Positions 11,001 through 21,347 of a stretch of DNA of 64,000 nucleotides are shown piece by piece. A program made the position numbers and the translations under genes. Within the stretch, counting starts at the first letter, position 1; each line of letters begins with the position of its first letter. The DNA comes from Arcuatula senhousia (taxonomy: Eukaryota; Mollusca; Bivalvia; Mytilida; Mytilidae). The notes below the pieces were generated by a model that saw nothing but the letters and a program-made list of their open reading frames with translations, made no database searches and had not been told where the DNA came from. The stretch is taken from NCBI GenBank assembly GCA_963971305.1, contig OZ020311.1, forward strand, positions 7,936,001-8,000,000. Direction: 5' to 3'.

Positions 11001-13451
11001 GTTTGTCTCTGTCATCTACATATATCTGTTTTTGTTCTATATCCAGAAATGGGTCTTTCGTGGATAATTTAGGGATTGGTTTTGAATCTTATGTATTGTA
11101 TTTTTAGTTTTGGGCCAATGCAAGACGGTGAGCAGTGAGCCAGTGACCTCTGGTCATGTTGAAGACTGATGGTGATTTTTTAAATTGCTGTTTCTTTATG
11201 TTGGTTGTGTCGCGTTCACTTATTCCACATTTCTTTATTGTCTATTTATTGAAAATTGAATACAGTCAAAACTGGCTAAGGAAACTTATTTATACCAATC
11301 TTGGTCTGTAATAGTTATACCATGAGGTAAAGGTGTTTCTGGATAAGAAACCCCGAGGACCGGAGGTCCGAGTGGGTTTCTTATCCAGAAACACCGTATA
11401 CCGAATAGTATAACTAACTTACACCCCAGTAAACTTAGAACAAAACTAGATTAAAAATGTTTGATAGAAAGCAATAAAATGTGGCTTTAATTATAAAACT
11501 GAGTTAAAAAACATATTTCTGAAATTTTTCTTCCCCACACAGGGGCCTCTTTAATTTAAGATACTAAGCAACTGAGATGATTTTAGGATTAATACAGATT
11601 AATCAACTTGTTAAACGGATTAATTACTTTACAAATAACTGATGATTTTGTGTCATGCTAATTAAGACAGTGAACACTCCTAAACTGAATACCTTTAAGC
11701 TTCATTCAGTTTTTATCTGACCATCAGGGAAGACGGATGTGCTTTGACTGCTGTCCCTTTGAAAATCATTAATTTCTGAGAGCAGGTAATTTTAGTTGTG
11801 GAAATTGCGTATTTGAAGAAAATTTATTTTATTTTAATTTTGTATTTTGATACGTATGCAGTACGATGTCCCTTAGCGTGGGGTTCGATTAAGAGTCCTT
11901 CTCTCTCCTACTTCCTGTTTGCCGACTTACTTAATTTTTTGCATAAATGATCCTTTTGATAATTGGTAATTAGCATGGGTCCCATACCGGTGAATTAATT
12001 TCAGGTCTATTGTCTACCTACTTCCTGTTTAACAAAATCCGGCCATTTCTATCTTTGACCCATTTTGATGCCACATCTAGGAAAGTTATTGGGACATACA
12101 GTCGTCGGATACGTTTGTTTGTCCGTCCGTCTGTGTGTTCGTCCGTCTCTTATGTTGCGAAATATCGGCATTATAATAGACATATTCTTGCTTTGTTTTT
12201 TTAAATTTTTTTTTATTTTAATGTTTTGGTTTATTTGTCTGTTTTTTTTTTTTTTGATTTTGCTACTTTTAAATTAGAATTGATTTTAAAATTTATAAAG
12301 TGAACTGTTTTCATTTCCTTCTCAGATGCCTAGGGCTGGCTATTACATCTAAGTTTCTTTGTGTGAGAAGCTCTTTTGTTCTGTGAACATGAGGTGTGTT
12401 CACAAGCGCAAAAGCAGGGGTATCTGGAAACCCCTGTTTTTGCCATTGTGAATTAAGCCTATTGTTCTTAGAACAAAAGAGTTATTCACACAAAGAAAGT
12501 TTCAGAAAATGAAAGTTCGACTTTAAACAATAGAACTGGGGTGTAACTATAAATAAAGTAAAAAAAAACATTAAAAAACAAATTTATGATTTGTGATAAT
12601 TATATATATGATTACAATATATCAAATAAATCAAAAAGGGAAGTTTTCACATTTGTGTACAGACAAAAGTATGATATCAAAAATACCTTCCAAGTTTAAA
12701 ATTCTGAACTGCTCTGTGAAAGTATCCTACTGCTAAATGAGGGTCTTTCTTGAGTGCATTTGACAAATTCTGTAAAACAAAAGAAAAAGAAGATAAACAG
12801 TCGTTTATTCAGTTTTAAAATTGTGTAGAAAAGTTGTACAGGAAGCACGATTACTTATCTTTTTTCACAGAAATTTGAGACTAGATTTTTTTGAATTGAC
12901 ACTGTCATGGTTTAAATTAGTTTGTTTACATTTAAATCACATGCATTTATCCTCTATGCAGGCAATATAATTAAAGCTGCAAGTTGTTGACTCAGCAATA
13001 GGTTTAAATCTTGAGCAAATTCAGTAGCAAGCCGACTTGTGACCAACAAGGTCAGCATTATGATCCAAATATTTCAAAGCCCCACCCCCCCAAAAAAAAA
13101 AAACCTGTAGTCTTGCATCAATGAATTTCTATACATCCCACCATTTTTCAACAAAAAGAGGTGGGTTGGCCCCTGGATCTGTGTAAATTTAGCTCTGCCC
13201 CTCCCCCTTTTTCATAGACTGAACTGGAACCTCCCCCTTTTCAAAACAGTCTATTTTTATTTCCCAATAATACTTACCACTATACCCTCCCTGGGTTTGT
13301 CGAGTCTAAGCTGAACACATGCTATATTAAACAGAATCCTAGCACTGGGTTCCAGGATTTGACTGAAACTTTGTAGGGTGTCTTGGAATCTGTTCTCTTT
13401 GAAAGCAACGATGCCTTCGTGCCAGCATCTGACAGTTTCCAAGAAGGCCAT
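5182..13451 (-). CDS. NCF2-like: p67phox/NOXA1-like NADPH oxidase activator with proline-rich tail (442 aa)
   Basis: Exons (coding order): 13451-13278, 12769-12687, 10937-10829, 10295-10134, 9436-9323, 5868-5182; all join in phase with GT-AG. Residues 1-155 form the TPR domain that in p67phox binds Rac-GTP. The Rac-contact loop reads LRGSSFINY against human LRGNQLIDY, so the Arg equivalent to R102 is kept but N104 and D108 are changed. The segment VANLGRKEYVAKSK then VIT matches the oxidase activation domain. From about residue 225 to the end the protein is proline-rich with SH3 ligands (RPLPPTP, PPLPEK, PPLPSR) and ends in a run of prolines. There is no SH3 or PB1 domain, unlike p67phox. Family membership is firm from the N-terminus; whether it is NCF2 or NOXA1 is undecided. 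Introns are 0.5-3.5 kb and full of repeats. Confidence 0.85.
6646..8092 (+). mobile_element. Pearl/HINE-like element, family with ATACGACCGCAA ends, nested insertion
   Basis: The left part has ATACGACCGCAA (about 6669-6682) and the right part TTGCGGTCGTAT (8079-8091), forming subterminal inverted repeats. The 3' end is itself a hairpin, TACGTCCGCAAA...TTTGCGGTCGTA. It is preceded by an (ACG)n microsatellite (about 7997-8049). The core has tandem units of 'tttggccccttttggcccctaatta'. The uninterrupted host sequence survives at 8575-8600 (gatatagtccaaaaactgc), which fixes both junctions to within a few bases. Confidence 0.7.
7997..8049 (+). repeat. (ACG)n microsatellite
   Basis: Near-pure GACGAC repeat directly upstream of the 3' hairpin of the nested element. 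This is the position occupied by ACGG microsatellites in the related elements of this window. Confidence 0.9.
9590..9792. mobile_element. MITE, TACTGTAAA family, copy 1
   Basis: Begins TACTGTAAACCTGGACATTTTC and ends AAATTTCC...GTTCACAGTA, imperfect terminal inverted repeats of about 20 bases. Related copies are at 23080-23228 and 29015-29186. It lies in an intron of the NCF2-like gene. Confidence 0.5.
10990..11250 (+). repeat. Dispersed repeat shared with 57895-58135
   Basis: The two stretches share long runs, for example 'gataatttagggattggttttg', 'gacctctggtcatgttgaag', 'tttctttatgttggttgtg' and 'ccacatttctttat'. They are two copies of one interspersed repeat of unknown class in the same orientation. 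Confidence 0.65.
11332..11395. repeat. Perfect foldback hairpin with inner hairpin
   Basis: Arms GGTGTTTCTGGATAAGAAAC and its exact complement, separated by a loop that itself contains GGACC-gga-GGTCC. Probably the core of a foldback MITE; the sequences 'agttatac' and 'gtataact' on either side extend it imperfectly. Confidence 0.75.
11870..12165 (+). repeat. Fragment of a pearl-like core
   Basis: Two occurrences of CTACTTCCTGTTT (about 11909 and 12018) in the context also seen in the elements at 40324 and 41837, followed by a GTCCGTC microsatellite-like stretch (12121-12150). Probably a decayed pearl/HINE copy. Confidence 0.5.
12349..12504. repeat. Imperfect palindrome (foldback element)
   Basis: The left arm AGTTTCTTTGTGTGAGAA...CTCTTTTGTTCT is mirrored by AGAACAAAAGAG...TTCACACAAAGAAA. 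The centre holds a second small hairpin, CAGGGGT...ACCCCTG. It lies upstream of exon 2 of the NCF2-like gene. Confidence 0.65.
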
Positions 13452-14287
13452 TCTTTAGGTCTTTATGAAATCTTCTAAGATGTTAATTCGTTCCATATCT
13501 TAAATGACATGCAATACTAACTGCAATCATAATTTGTAAACATATCCGGCTTTCGTCGATTTGAATAGGAAGTACAGCTTCCGAGTGGAGGGTCGTCTCT
13601 CGGATTTCCCGCCATTAGTTATTTTTCATTCAATGCAACTGACGCAACAGTATCCTTTATTTTTCTACACAATAACCGCATTGCATCTAAAAGTACATCT
13701 ATTTGCAATTTTCTCATATTAGGTTTTCCTTTTGGGGGGCTGGGGGGGGGGGGGGGGGGGGTGCCAGGCGCGGATTCAGGCGGGGACGTACCCGGCGCCC
13801 CCCTAAAATGTGAAAAAAATGATTTTTTACCTTAAAGGCCAACAATTTTCGCTCCTCGCTCCGCTCGGCGAATTTTTACTACCAGCGCCGTCTCTTACCG
13901 AAAATCCTGGATCTGCGCCTGGGTGCTATGGTGAAATTCAAAATAATAAAAAGGTGGGATATGCGAAAAAATCATCAGGAAATAATTAAAAAGGCAGGAC
14001 AGAGCTTCGAAATAAACAAACAGGCAGGGGGCAGTTTCTTGCAGAAAAATAATAATAAAATGATCAGTTAAATTTAAAAAATGCACTGAAGCTTAACCCG
14101 AATAATACAGTCGTTATATTTCGCTCCTTACAGTCGCTACATTAGTCCCGCTGAAGTATGCGAAGACGGATAGGGCTTGGATCATTCGAGTTAATTGAAG
14201 CTCCGATCATTCCCCCCGAAAAGATAAAATAATAACATAGATCTATGGATTACGATACTCACTTCGTTACCCACTATTGGGGGGGTG
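13452..14287. other. Upstream region of the NCF2-like gene, with poly(G) tract
   Basis: Holds the 5' UTR and presumed promoter of the NCF2-like gene on the minus strand. A G-rich tract at about 13733-13761, including a pure run of about 19 G, is a possible G-quadruplex or sequencing-difficult site. No gene seen; the 63-aa frame at 13895-14086 has no family features. Confidence 0.4.
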
Positions 14288-15600
14288 GAAGGGGGGTCTC
14301 TTCACCCGCTTCCCGCCCCCTCTACCCCCGAGCCTCGCCCCCTCCACTTCCTCTCCCCAACCCTCCCACCCCCGCTCCCCGCCACCTCAACCCGATGCCC
14401 CATTTCCCATTTTCCGCCCCTGTACCCCCGTTCCTCGCCCCTTCCACCCCGTTCCACGCCCCCTCTATCCCCGTTCCCCGCCTCCTCAACCCCCGTACCC
14501 CTGTCCCCCTGTCCACCCTCTCATTATTGTCACTAAGCGGGAATTGACTTTCCAAAAAGTTTAAGCGCTCATCATGCAAAATGATGTCACAACCATATAG
14601 CATCTATCTTGCTTTAAGCATCTCTACACAACCAATATCATATTGATGTGGAACTTGTCAGTAAGCCGGAATGGACTTTAATAGTTCTTCTGTAAGTGGT
14701 CATCCATGCGGAAAATAACGGTCACATCCTGTCTATGATCCAGCATTCGAAGTATGCATTGTTCTTAGTAAGCATCATTAAGTGCACTAACCATACCAAT
14801 ATTATTGATATGGCACTTGTCAGTTAGCAGGAATAGACTTTGATAATTCTTTTGTAAGTGGTTACCCATGCAGAAAATATAGGTCACAGCCAGCATCTGA
14901 AGCATGCATTGTCCTTAGCGCCACTAGGTGCACCAAGCATTCATTATCATTGATGTGGCACTTGTCAGTAAGCGGGAATGGACTTTAACCATTCTTCTGT
15001 AAGTAGTTATTCATGCGGAAAATATATGTCACAGCCAACATCTGAAGCATGCATTATCAATCAATCAATCAATCAGTTTATTGGATAAAGCACATGAGTA
15101 ACAATGCATTGTAATCCAAAAGACATATATGTAACACATAAGTATAAATGCATTATTAGTTTAAACATATTTATTTACCCTGGATTGGGAAACAAGCTTA
15201 ATGCTTATATTAATCCCTCTCCAGCTAGCAGATTGCGAGTGTGGCCTTTGTAGCGGCCCCCATTGAGCCTACTCTTATCGAAATCTACAAAGGGGTTTTT
15301 GTGCTTAGCACCACTAGGTTCACCTTCCATACCAATATAATTGATGTGGTACTTGTCCATAAGCGTGTATGGATCTTAGCCATTCTTCTGTAAGTGGATG
15401 CGGACGCTGACACCGACGCCAACGCCAGGTGTATCACATAAGCCCCCCCTTAACTTTCGTGAAATGAGCTAAAAAGGCAAGATGGAAAAAAAATCTCTCT
15501 ATGACATAAGTTTCTACTATAGTTTTCATTCTGTAGGCCCAAAACAAAAAAACAAAAAACGTTATTTTAGGGCCCATAACCCCTACAAGGGGTCATCTGA
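14288..15600. repeat. Tandem duplication, copy A
   Basis: Opens with a C/T-rich minisatellite (about 14290-14520; motif near CCCCGTTCCTCGCCCCTTCC). Then come units of about 170 bases carrying 'cacttgtcagtaagcgggaatggacttta' and 'gaagcatgcattgt'. The same block recurs at 15601-16421 almost base for base. Copy A has one more 170-base unit and a ~243-base insertion. Its end (15505-15600) is a piece of pearl-like core also present at 17017-17110. The proline-rich open frames in the C-rich part are not genes. Confidence 0.85.
15058..15300 (-). mobile_element. 5'-truncated LINE or SINE with (GATT)n tail
   Basis: Read on the minus strand it ends in AATAAACTGATTGATTGATT, a 3' tail of tetranucleotide repeats typical of L2/CR1-type retroposons. 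It interrupts copy A between 'gcatgcatt' and 'gtgcttagc'; copy B has these joined at about 16203-16213. A related fragment of the body lies at about 45520-45575. Confidence 0.65.
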
Positions 15601-16421
15601 AGGGGGGTCTCTTCACCCGCTTCCCGCCCCCTCTACCCCCGAGCCTCGCCCCCTCCACTTCCTCTCCCCAACCCTCCCACCCCCGCTCCCCGCCACCTCA
15701 ACCCGATGCCCCATTTCCCATTTTCCGCCCCTGTACCCCCGTTCCTCGCCCCTTCCACCCCGTTCCACGCCCCCTCTATCCCCGTTCCCCGCCTCCTCAA
15801 CCCCCGTACCCCTGTCCCCCTGTCCACCCTCTCATTATTGTCACTAAGCGGGAATTGACTTTCCAAAAAGTTTAAGCGCTCATCATGCAAAATGATGTCA
15901 CAACCATATAGCATCTATCTTGCTTTAAGCATCTCTCATATTGATGTGGAACTTGTCAGTAAGCCGGAATGGACTTTAATAGTTCTTCTGTAAGTGATCA
16001 TCCATGCGGAAAATTACGATCACATCCTGTCTATGATCCAGCATTCGAAGTATGCATTGTTCTTAGTAAGCATCATTAAGTGCACTAACCATACCAATAT
16101 TATTGATATGGCACTTGTCAGTTAGCAGGAATAGACTTTAACCATTCTTCTGTAAGTAGTTATTCATGCGGAAAATATATGTCACAGCCAGCATCTGAAG
16201 CATGCATTGTGCTTAGCATCACTAGGTTCACCTTCCATACCAATATAATTGATGTGGTACTTGTCCATAAGCGTGTATGGATCTTAGCCATTCTTCTGTA
16301 AGTGGATGCGGACGCTGACACCGACGCCAACGCCAGGTGTATCACATAAGCCCCCCCTTAACTTTCGTGAAATGAGCTAAAAAGGCAAGATGGAAAAAAA
16401 TCTCTCTATGACATAAGTTTC
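15601..16421. repeat. Tandem duplication, copy B
   Basis: Near-identical to copy A from 'aggggggtctcttcacccg' through 'ctctctatgacataagttt'. It lacks the retroposon insertion and one internal 170-base unit. The few mismatches (for example 'ggtcatccatgcggaaaataacgg' against 'gatcatccatgcggaaaattacga') show it is a real second copy, very recent or an assembly of two haplotypes. Confidence 0.85.
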
Positions 16422-16916
16422 CTTTTTAAATCTTTTTGAACTGCCTGAAAAATTTACGCCCTTTCCTTTGATTTGTTTTTGTTCTGTTGTTTGTTTTGGC
16501 TTTTCTTACTTTTTTGTTTGTTCAAATGATCACTGCCACACCCGTGACATCACCTTGGACCGGCCATTGTGTCACGTTTAACTTAAATGAAATCATTGAT
16601 ATAAGAGCAGAGCAAAAAGCATAAACTGTATAACATCAAGCCATATGGATTGTGCCTAAAGATAAACATAATCAGAGTTACGTAAGAAAAACATAAAAGC
16701 AGGGAATTATATAATTCCTTGACATAACAGAAGAAAAATGGAAGAAGTTATCGATATAAAAATAAGCGAAAGAGATAACAAACCATAAAGATATGAATTC
16801 ATACTTGAGAAAAGAACAAACACTAGATCAAAGAACACATACTGGAGATAAGAAAAGAACACACTCTAGAGATAAAAACAAGCACGAGAGATAAGAACAA
16901 GCACTAGAGATAACAA
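16422..16916. repeat. Non-coding spacer with short minisatellite
   Basis: The first part shows nothing recognisable. From about 16800 to 16916 a unit near CTAGAGATAAGAACAAG repeats several times. The same motif resumes at about 17250-17370 and appears inverted at 19227-19245, so the pearl-like elements between seem to have inserted into this array. Confidence 0.6.
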
Positions 16917-17245
16917 GAGGCTCCCAGGAGCCTGAATTGCTCACCTGGTCTTGATGTCGACTCTATAAACTTTTGTTGAGCTAAATGAGCTGAACATTTT
17001 AGAAAGCAACAGCTTTTCTCAATCTACTATAGTTTTCATTCTGTAGGCCCAAAACAAAAAAAACAAAAAACGTTATTTTAGGGCCCATAACCCCTACAAG
17101 GGGTCATCTGAAAACTTCAACCCTATGAAGATTTTTGTAGATCGAGCTAAATGAGCTGAATGTTTAAGCAATCAACAGCTTTTCTCTATCTGCAATAGAT
17201 TCATTCCATAAGCCAAAGACACTATTTTTTACCTCTAATGGTCGG
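16917..17245 (+). mobile_element. Pearl/HINE-like element, GGCTCC family, truncated copy
   Basis: Begins GAGGCTCCCAGGAGCCTGAA and carries two core units (ACTATAGTTTTCATTCTGTAG; AACCCCTACAAGGGGTCATC). It stops without a 3' hairpin where the CTAGAGATAAGAA minisatellite resumes. Confidence 0.6.
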
Positions 17246-17371
17246 TAACTAGACAAGACCAAGTACTAGAAATAAGAACAAGGTCTAGATATAAAACTGT
17301 AGTGATAAGAACATATACTAGAGATAAGAACATGACTGTAATTGAGATAAGAACAAGTCTAAAAGATAACA

Positions 17372-19207
17372 AGAGGCTCTCAGGGGCCCGAATCGCTCGC
17401 CTGGTCCTAAAGCTATATGGGCCTTCTATAAGGGGTCATCTGACAACTTTGACCCATGGAGAATTTTGAAGGGCTAAATAAGCTGAAAGTTTAAGCAACC
17501 AACAGCTTTTCTCTATCTACAATATTTTTCATTTTATAGAGCAAAAACATAAACTAGAGGCTCCCAGGAGCCTGAATCGCTCACCTGATCTCTTATGCTA
17601 AAGCCTCTAACCTAGTGTGCAACATGGTCTACATGTACTTGGTAAGTATTAAACATTAAAGAAACTAGTTAGGACAATTTTGACCCCGAAATCAATTTTG
17701 TAGATCTAAATGAGCTGAACAATTATGCAATGCTAACTATTCCTCTAACTCTAATGGCTTTTAAGATAAAATCGAAAAAATGTGAACATGGTCAATTTTG
17801 ACGATTAAGGGGGAATTAACTCCTGTAAGGAGTCGTCCCACAACTTTGACTCAAAGCAGAGTATTGTAGAGCTTTTCATGCTGAATAAGGAAGGTTGCTT
17901 CAGATTTTCTCTATCTCTTATACTTTTTGAGCTATAAGCTAAAAACTATGGTCTGACCCCCCTGTTCTATTTTTAGTAACAGCTGCCATGTTGGTTGGTT
18001 GAAGTTCACAAATTTCACAAACTTGGTAGAGGACATTCTAACGATCAAGTGTACAAAGTTTCAAAACAATCCCACCAGTGGTTTCAGAGAAGTAGATTTT
18101 TAAAAATCAGTTGAAGGGGGATAACTCTTAAATGGTTGATCTGACAATTTTGACCCTGAATCATTTTTGTAGATCTCAATGAGCTGAACAATTTTGCAAT
18201 GCTAACTTTTCCTCTAGCACTTACAATTTTCAAGATAAAGTCCAAAAACTGTGAAAATGGTCAATTTTGACGATTGAGGGGAAATAACTCCTATAAGGAG
18301 TCGTCCTACAACTTTGACTCAATGAAGAGTTTTGTAGAGCTTTTGATGCTGAAGAAGGATGGTTGCTTCGGATTTTCTCTACCTCTTATACTTTTTGAAC
18401 TATGGTCTGACCCCCTGTTCTATTTTTAGTAACAGAGGCCATGTTAGTTAGTCTACGTTCACAAATTTCAACTTGGCAGAGGACATTCTACAGATCAAGT
18501 GTACAAAGTTTCAAAGCAATCCCATCAGTGCTTTCAGAGAAGAAGATGTTTGAAGAAAAGTTAACAGACGGACGATGGACGCTTTACGATGACAATAGCT
18601 CACATGACCCTTCGGGTCAGGTGAGCTAAAAAACCACTGTATTTACCTTTAAAGGGCCATAACTCCTGTAAGCGGTCATCTGACAGCTTTGACCCAATGA
18701 AGACTATTGTAAAGCTTAAAGAGCTGAAGGTTTATGCAAGCAACAGCTTTTCTCTATCTGCAACAGTTTTCTTTCTATAAGACAAAAACATAAAAAAACA
18801 CTATTTTTGACCTTTAAAGGGCCATAACCCCTATAAGGGGTCATCTAACAACTTCAACCGAATAGAGACTATTGTAGATCTTTTGATGATGAAGATAGAT
18901 GGTTGCATCAGATTTTCTCTATCTCTTATACTTTTTGATTTACAAGCCAAAAACAGTAGTCTTATCCCCCCTGGTCTATTTTTAGCAACAGTGGCCATGT
19001 TTTTTGACGAATAAATGGAACACAACTTTTGTGGAGGACACCCTATAGATCAATCATAGCAATTTGAATTAAATTCTGTTGAGTAGTTTCAGAGGAGAAG
19101 ATTTTTTAATAATTGTTAATGGACGACAGACAATAGACAACAGGCGACCACGACGGACAGCAAGTGATGGCAATAGCTCACATGGATCTTTCGTCCAGCT
19201 GAGCTAA
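17372..19207 (+). mobile_element. Pearl/HINE-like element, GGCTCC family, host of a nested copy
   Basis: The 5' end is GAGGCTCTCAGGGGCCCGAA. The 3' end is ATGGATCTTTCGTCCAGCTGAGCTAA. Bases 17552-18629 are a complete second element of the same family. Removing them joins 'gcaaaaacataaac' to 'accactgtatttacctttaaag', which matches the uninterrupted core at 18781-18820. Confidence 0.6.
17552..18629 (+). mobile_element. Pearl/HINE-like element, GGCTCC family, complete nested copy
   Basis: Runs from GAGGCTCCCAGGAGCCTGAA through two long core units to a short GACGGACGATGGACG microsatellite, the GACCCTTCGGGTC hairpin, CAGGTGAG and CTAA. It has the same ends as the elements at 6069-9021 and 48343-50003. 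Confidence 0.7.
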
Positions 19208-20108
19208 TAAAAAGCCCTAGACTTTTTAGCAGTACTTGTTCTTATCTCTAGAACCTTTAAAGGTCATTGAAAATGACCTGTCTGCTAAGTGAATATATCC
19301 CTCAAAATCGACCTATAACCATTAATTTCAATTCAAGATATTACTATTTTTAGAGAAATAACTAATGGACCAATAAACCCATTTTTTGTAGATCTAGATC
19401 ATGTAGATGGATTAATGTTTTTTTTTATATCTCTATTGGATTTTTAAATGTTTCTTTTTGATTCGGTAGAGGAAGGAAACATAGAACTGATTTTCTTCTT
19501 TTCTTTACCTTCCAATGCTGATGGGAGTTATCCTCAAGGCATAAACAAAGTTACCATTTATGGGCATCCACAAAAGAAAATACTTATAATCCAATAACTT
19601 AATTTGCTTTCTTGCTGGTAAAAGTTATAATGCTGTTAAAGTTCCATAAAACTGTGTCATGTTTCAGAGAAAAATATTGTGTTCAACTGGAAAAGACAGA
19701 CACCAGTTGTGGAATGAGAGAGTATAAGGGTTAAACATCCTTTTCGACATTCATTGGTCATACAGGGTTATCAGCTGTTGGTGGAAGAAAATGGAAACCC
19801 GAATAAAGCTACCATCTATGGGAAGGTAACACACAAACCTCATTACATACAGCTGTCCTAGTCCCATTTTTGTAAATTACAAAGCAAGCCTGAAATATCA
19901 CCTGATATTACATACTCATTTAGAAATCTATATTGTGATTCACAGAGAGGACGTCACTTGACATGTGATATTTTGCTGGGTAAACTGGTAAGGGATGGGG
20001 CGCATGGTAAGATTACCTGCTTGTGTTATTTGACATGTGATATCTTAGGCTTTTGCTGCTTGTATGTATCTAATTATATTCAATATAAAATAACAGTTAT
20101 AACCTTAA

Positions 20109-20213
20109 TTGGTGTGCCATCCAGTGCTTCTTTCTCTCGAAAAGTAAGGTAACTTGGGACAAGCCCTGGGGTGTCCTTACTTTTCTGAAAGAAGCATCTT
20201 GGTCACACACCAA
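20109..20213. repeat. Foldback element
   Basis: Arms TTGGTGTGCCATCCAGTGCT... and ...CATCTTGGTCACACACCAA pair over about 38 bases, including TCTTTCTCTCGAAAAGTAAG against CTTACTTTTCTGAAAGAAG, with a loop of about 25 bases. Confidence 0.7.
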
Positions 20214-20751
20214 ATAGGGTGATAATTGTATATCAATACCCTTTTCAGGACACATTGGTCATTATAAGCTGTTCGCTGTTGATGAAGGAAAATACAATCC
20301 TTTGGCAGGTTACTGACAAACCTAATTACAGCTGTGCTAATCCATTTTTTATAAATTACATAGCCACCTTGAACTAAATTGATTAGTGATTAATAGTGTG
20401 GTATTTCAATCAGTGTCTGAGACTATTTGGCCACCTAGCCACCCCATTCCTAAGTAATAGAAATAGACTATTTTGGCCTTTGGGCATAACTAACATGTAT
20501 CTAAGTAACATAAAATTGATCATAAAATGCATTTTATTTTTTTTTACAAATACTTGTCTAAAAAAATAATCTACATGTATACATACTTATAGCTTTGTAG
20601 ACCATCATATTAATCTCCAAGCTGTAAAAGTCTAACAAAATATAAATAAACATAACATGCTTCCTAATAGAGCATCAAACAGTAAAGATTTGGACGGACT
20701 TATAATAATATAGATATATAAACCTGAAAATTTATCAAAATGTTGATAGAT

Positions 20752-20969
20752 TACCGTATAGTGGGAAATTTTCAGGAGGTTCTAATTTTCGCTATATTCG
20801 CGACCACTATTCTATCGCAAAATACTAAACCTGCATATTATAATTCAATATTAATTTGTATTGAGAATATAATGAAATCCGAAAATAAATGTCCGCGTAA
20901 ATAAAAACTAGGTAATTAGGTATGAAATCATGAAATTTGCAGGCCGCGAAAATTACCCCCTATACGGTA
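20752..20969. mobile_element. MITE, TACCGTATAG family, copy 1
   Basis: Terminal inverted repeats TACCGTATAGTGGG and CCCCTATACGGTA, with inner inverted pieces 'aattttcgc'/'gcgaaaatt'. A larger relative is at 24195-24893. Confidence 0.75.
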
Positions 20970-21347
20970 TTAATAAGATGCTCATTTCTCCATGACAGGA
21001 AATATTCTCAAGATTTAAAATTTTTGCTACATTCAGAACATTGTGTAACTATTTTTAGCTCCAAAATAAAAGCTTTTTTAAAGGTAGTAATTAAAACTTT
21101 TGAAAAAGTTAAACATCCTTAGTAAACAATGCCTAAATATGACTTTCATTTCCGTTACAAATTGTCAAATGAGCCTGGCACAAATATCACAGGCTCTATG
21201 ATATTCCATCTAGTTATCACTGTTTAATTTTTAATACACTCCAATAAGATAATAAGATATTCTTCAACTGAATAATCTGACCTAGGAGTTGGATTTTCTT
21301 TGAGATGTTTTATCTTTGAGCTAATAAACAATGTACACTGTACTAAA

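Larger units (their letters stand above)
19208..21347. other. Gene-free spacer between IQCB1 and the 13.5-19.2 kb repeats
   Basis: No gene seen. Two diverged copies of a dispersed repeat lie near 19735-19885 and 20235-20355 ('cattggtcat', 'gctgttggtggaagaaaa', 'gacaaacctaattac'); a third relative is at 50641-50825. A hairpin element (20109-20213) and a MITE (20752-20969) are listed separately. Confidence 0.5.

Noticed and set aside
14245..15847. Proline-rich open frames on both strands of the tandem duplication
   Set aside because: Open in several frames at once only because the C/T-rich minisatellite lacks stop codons.
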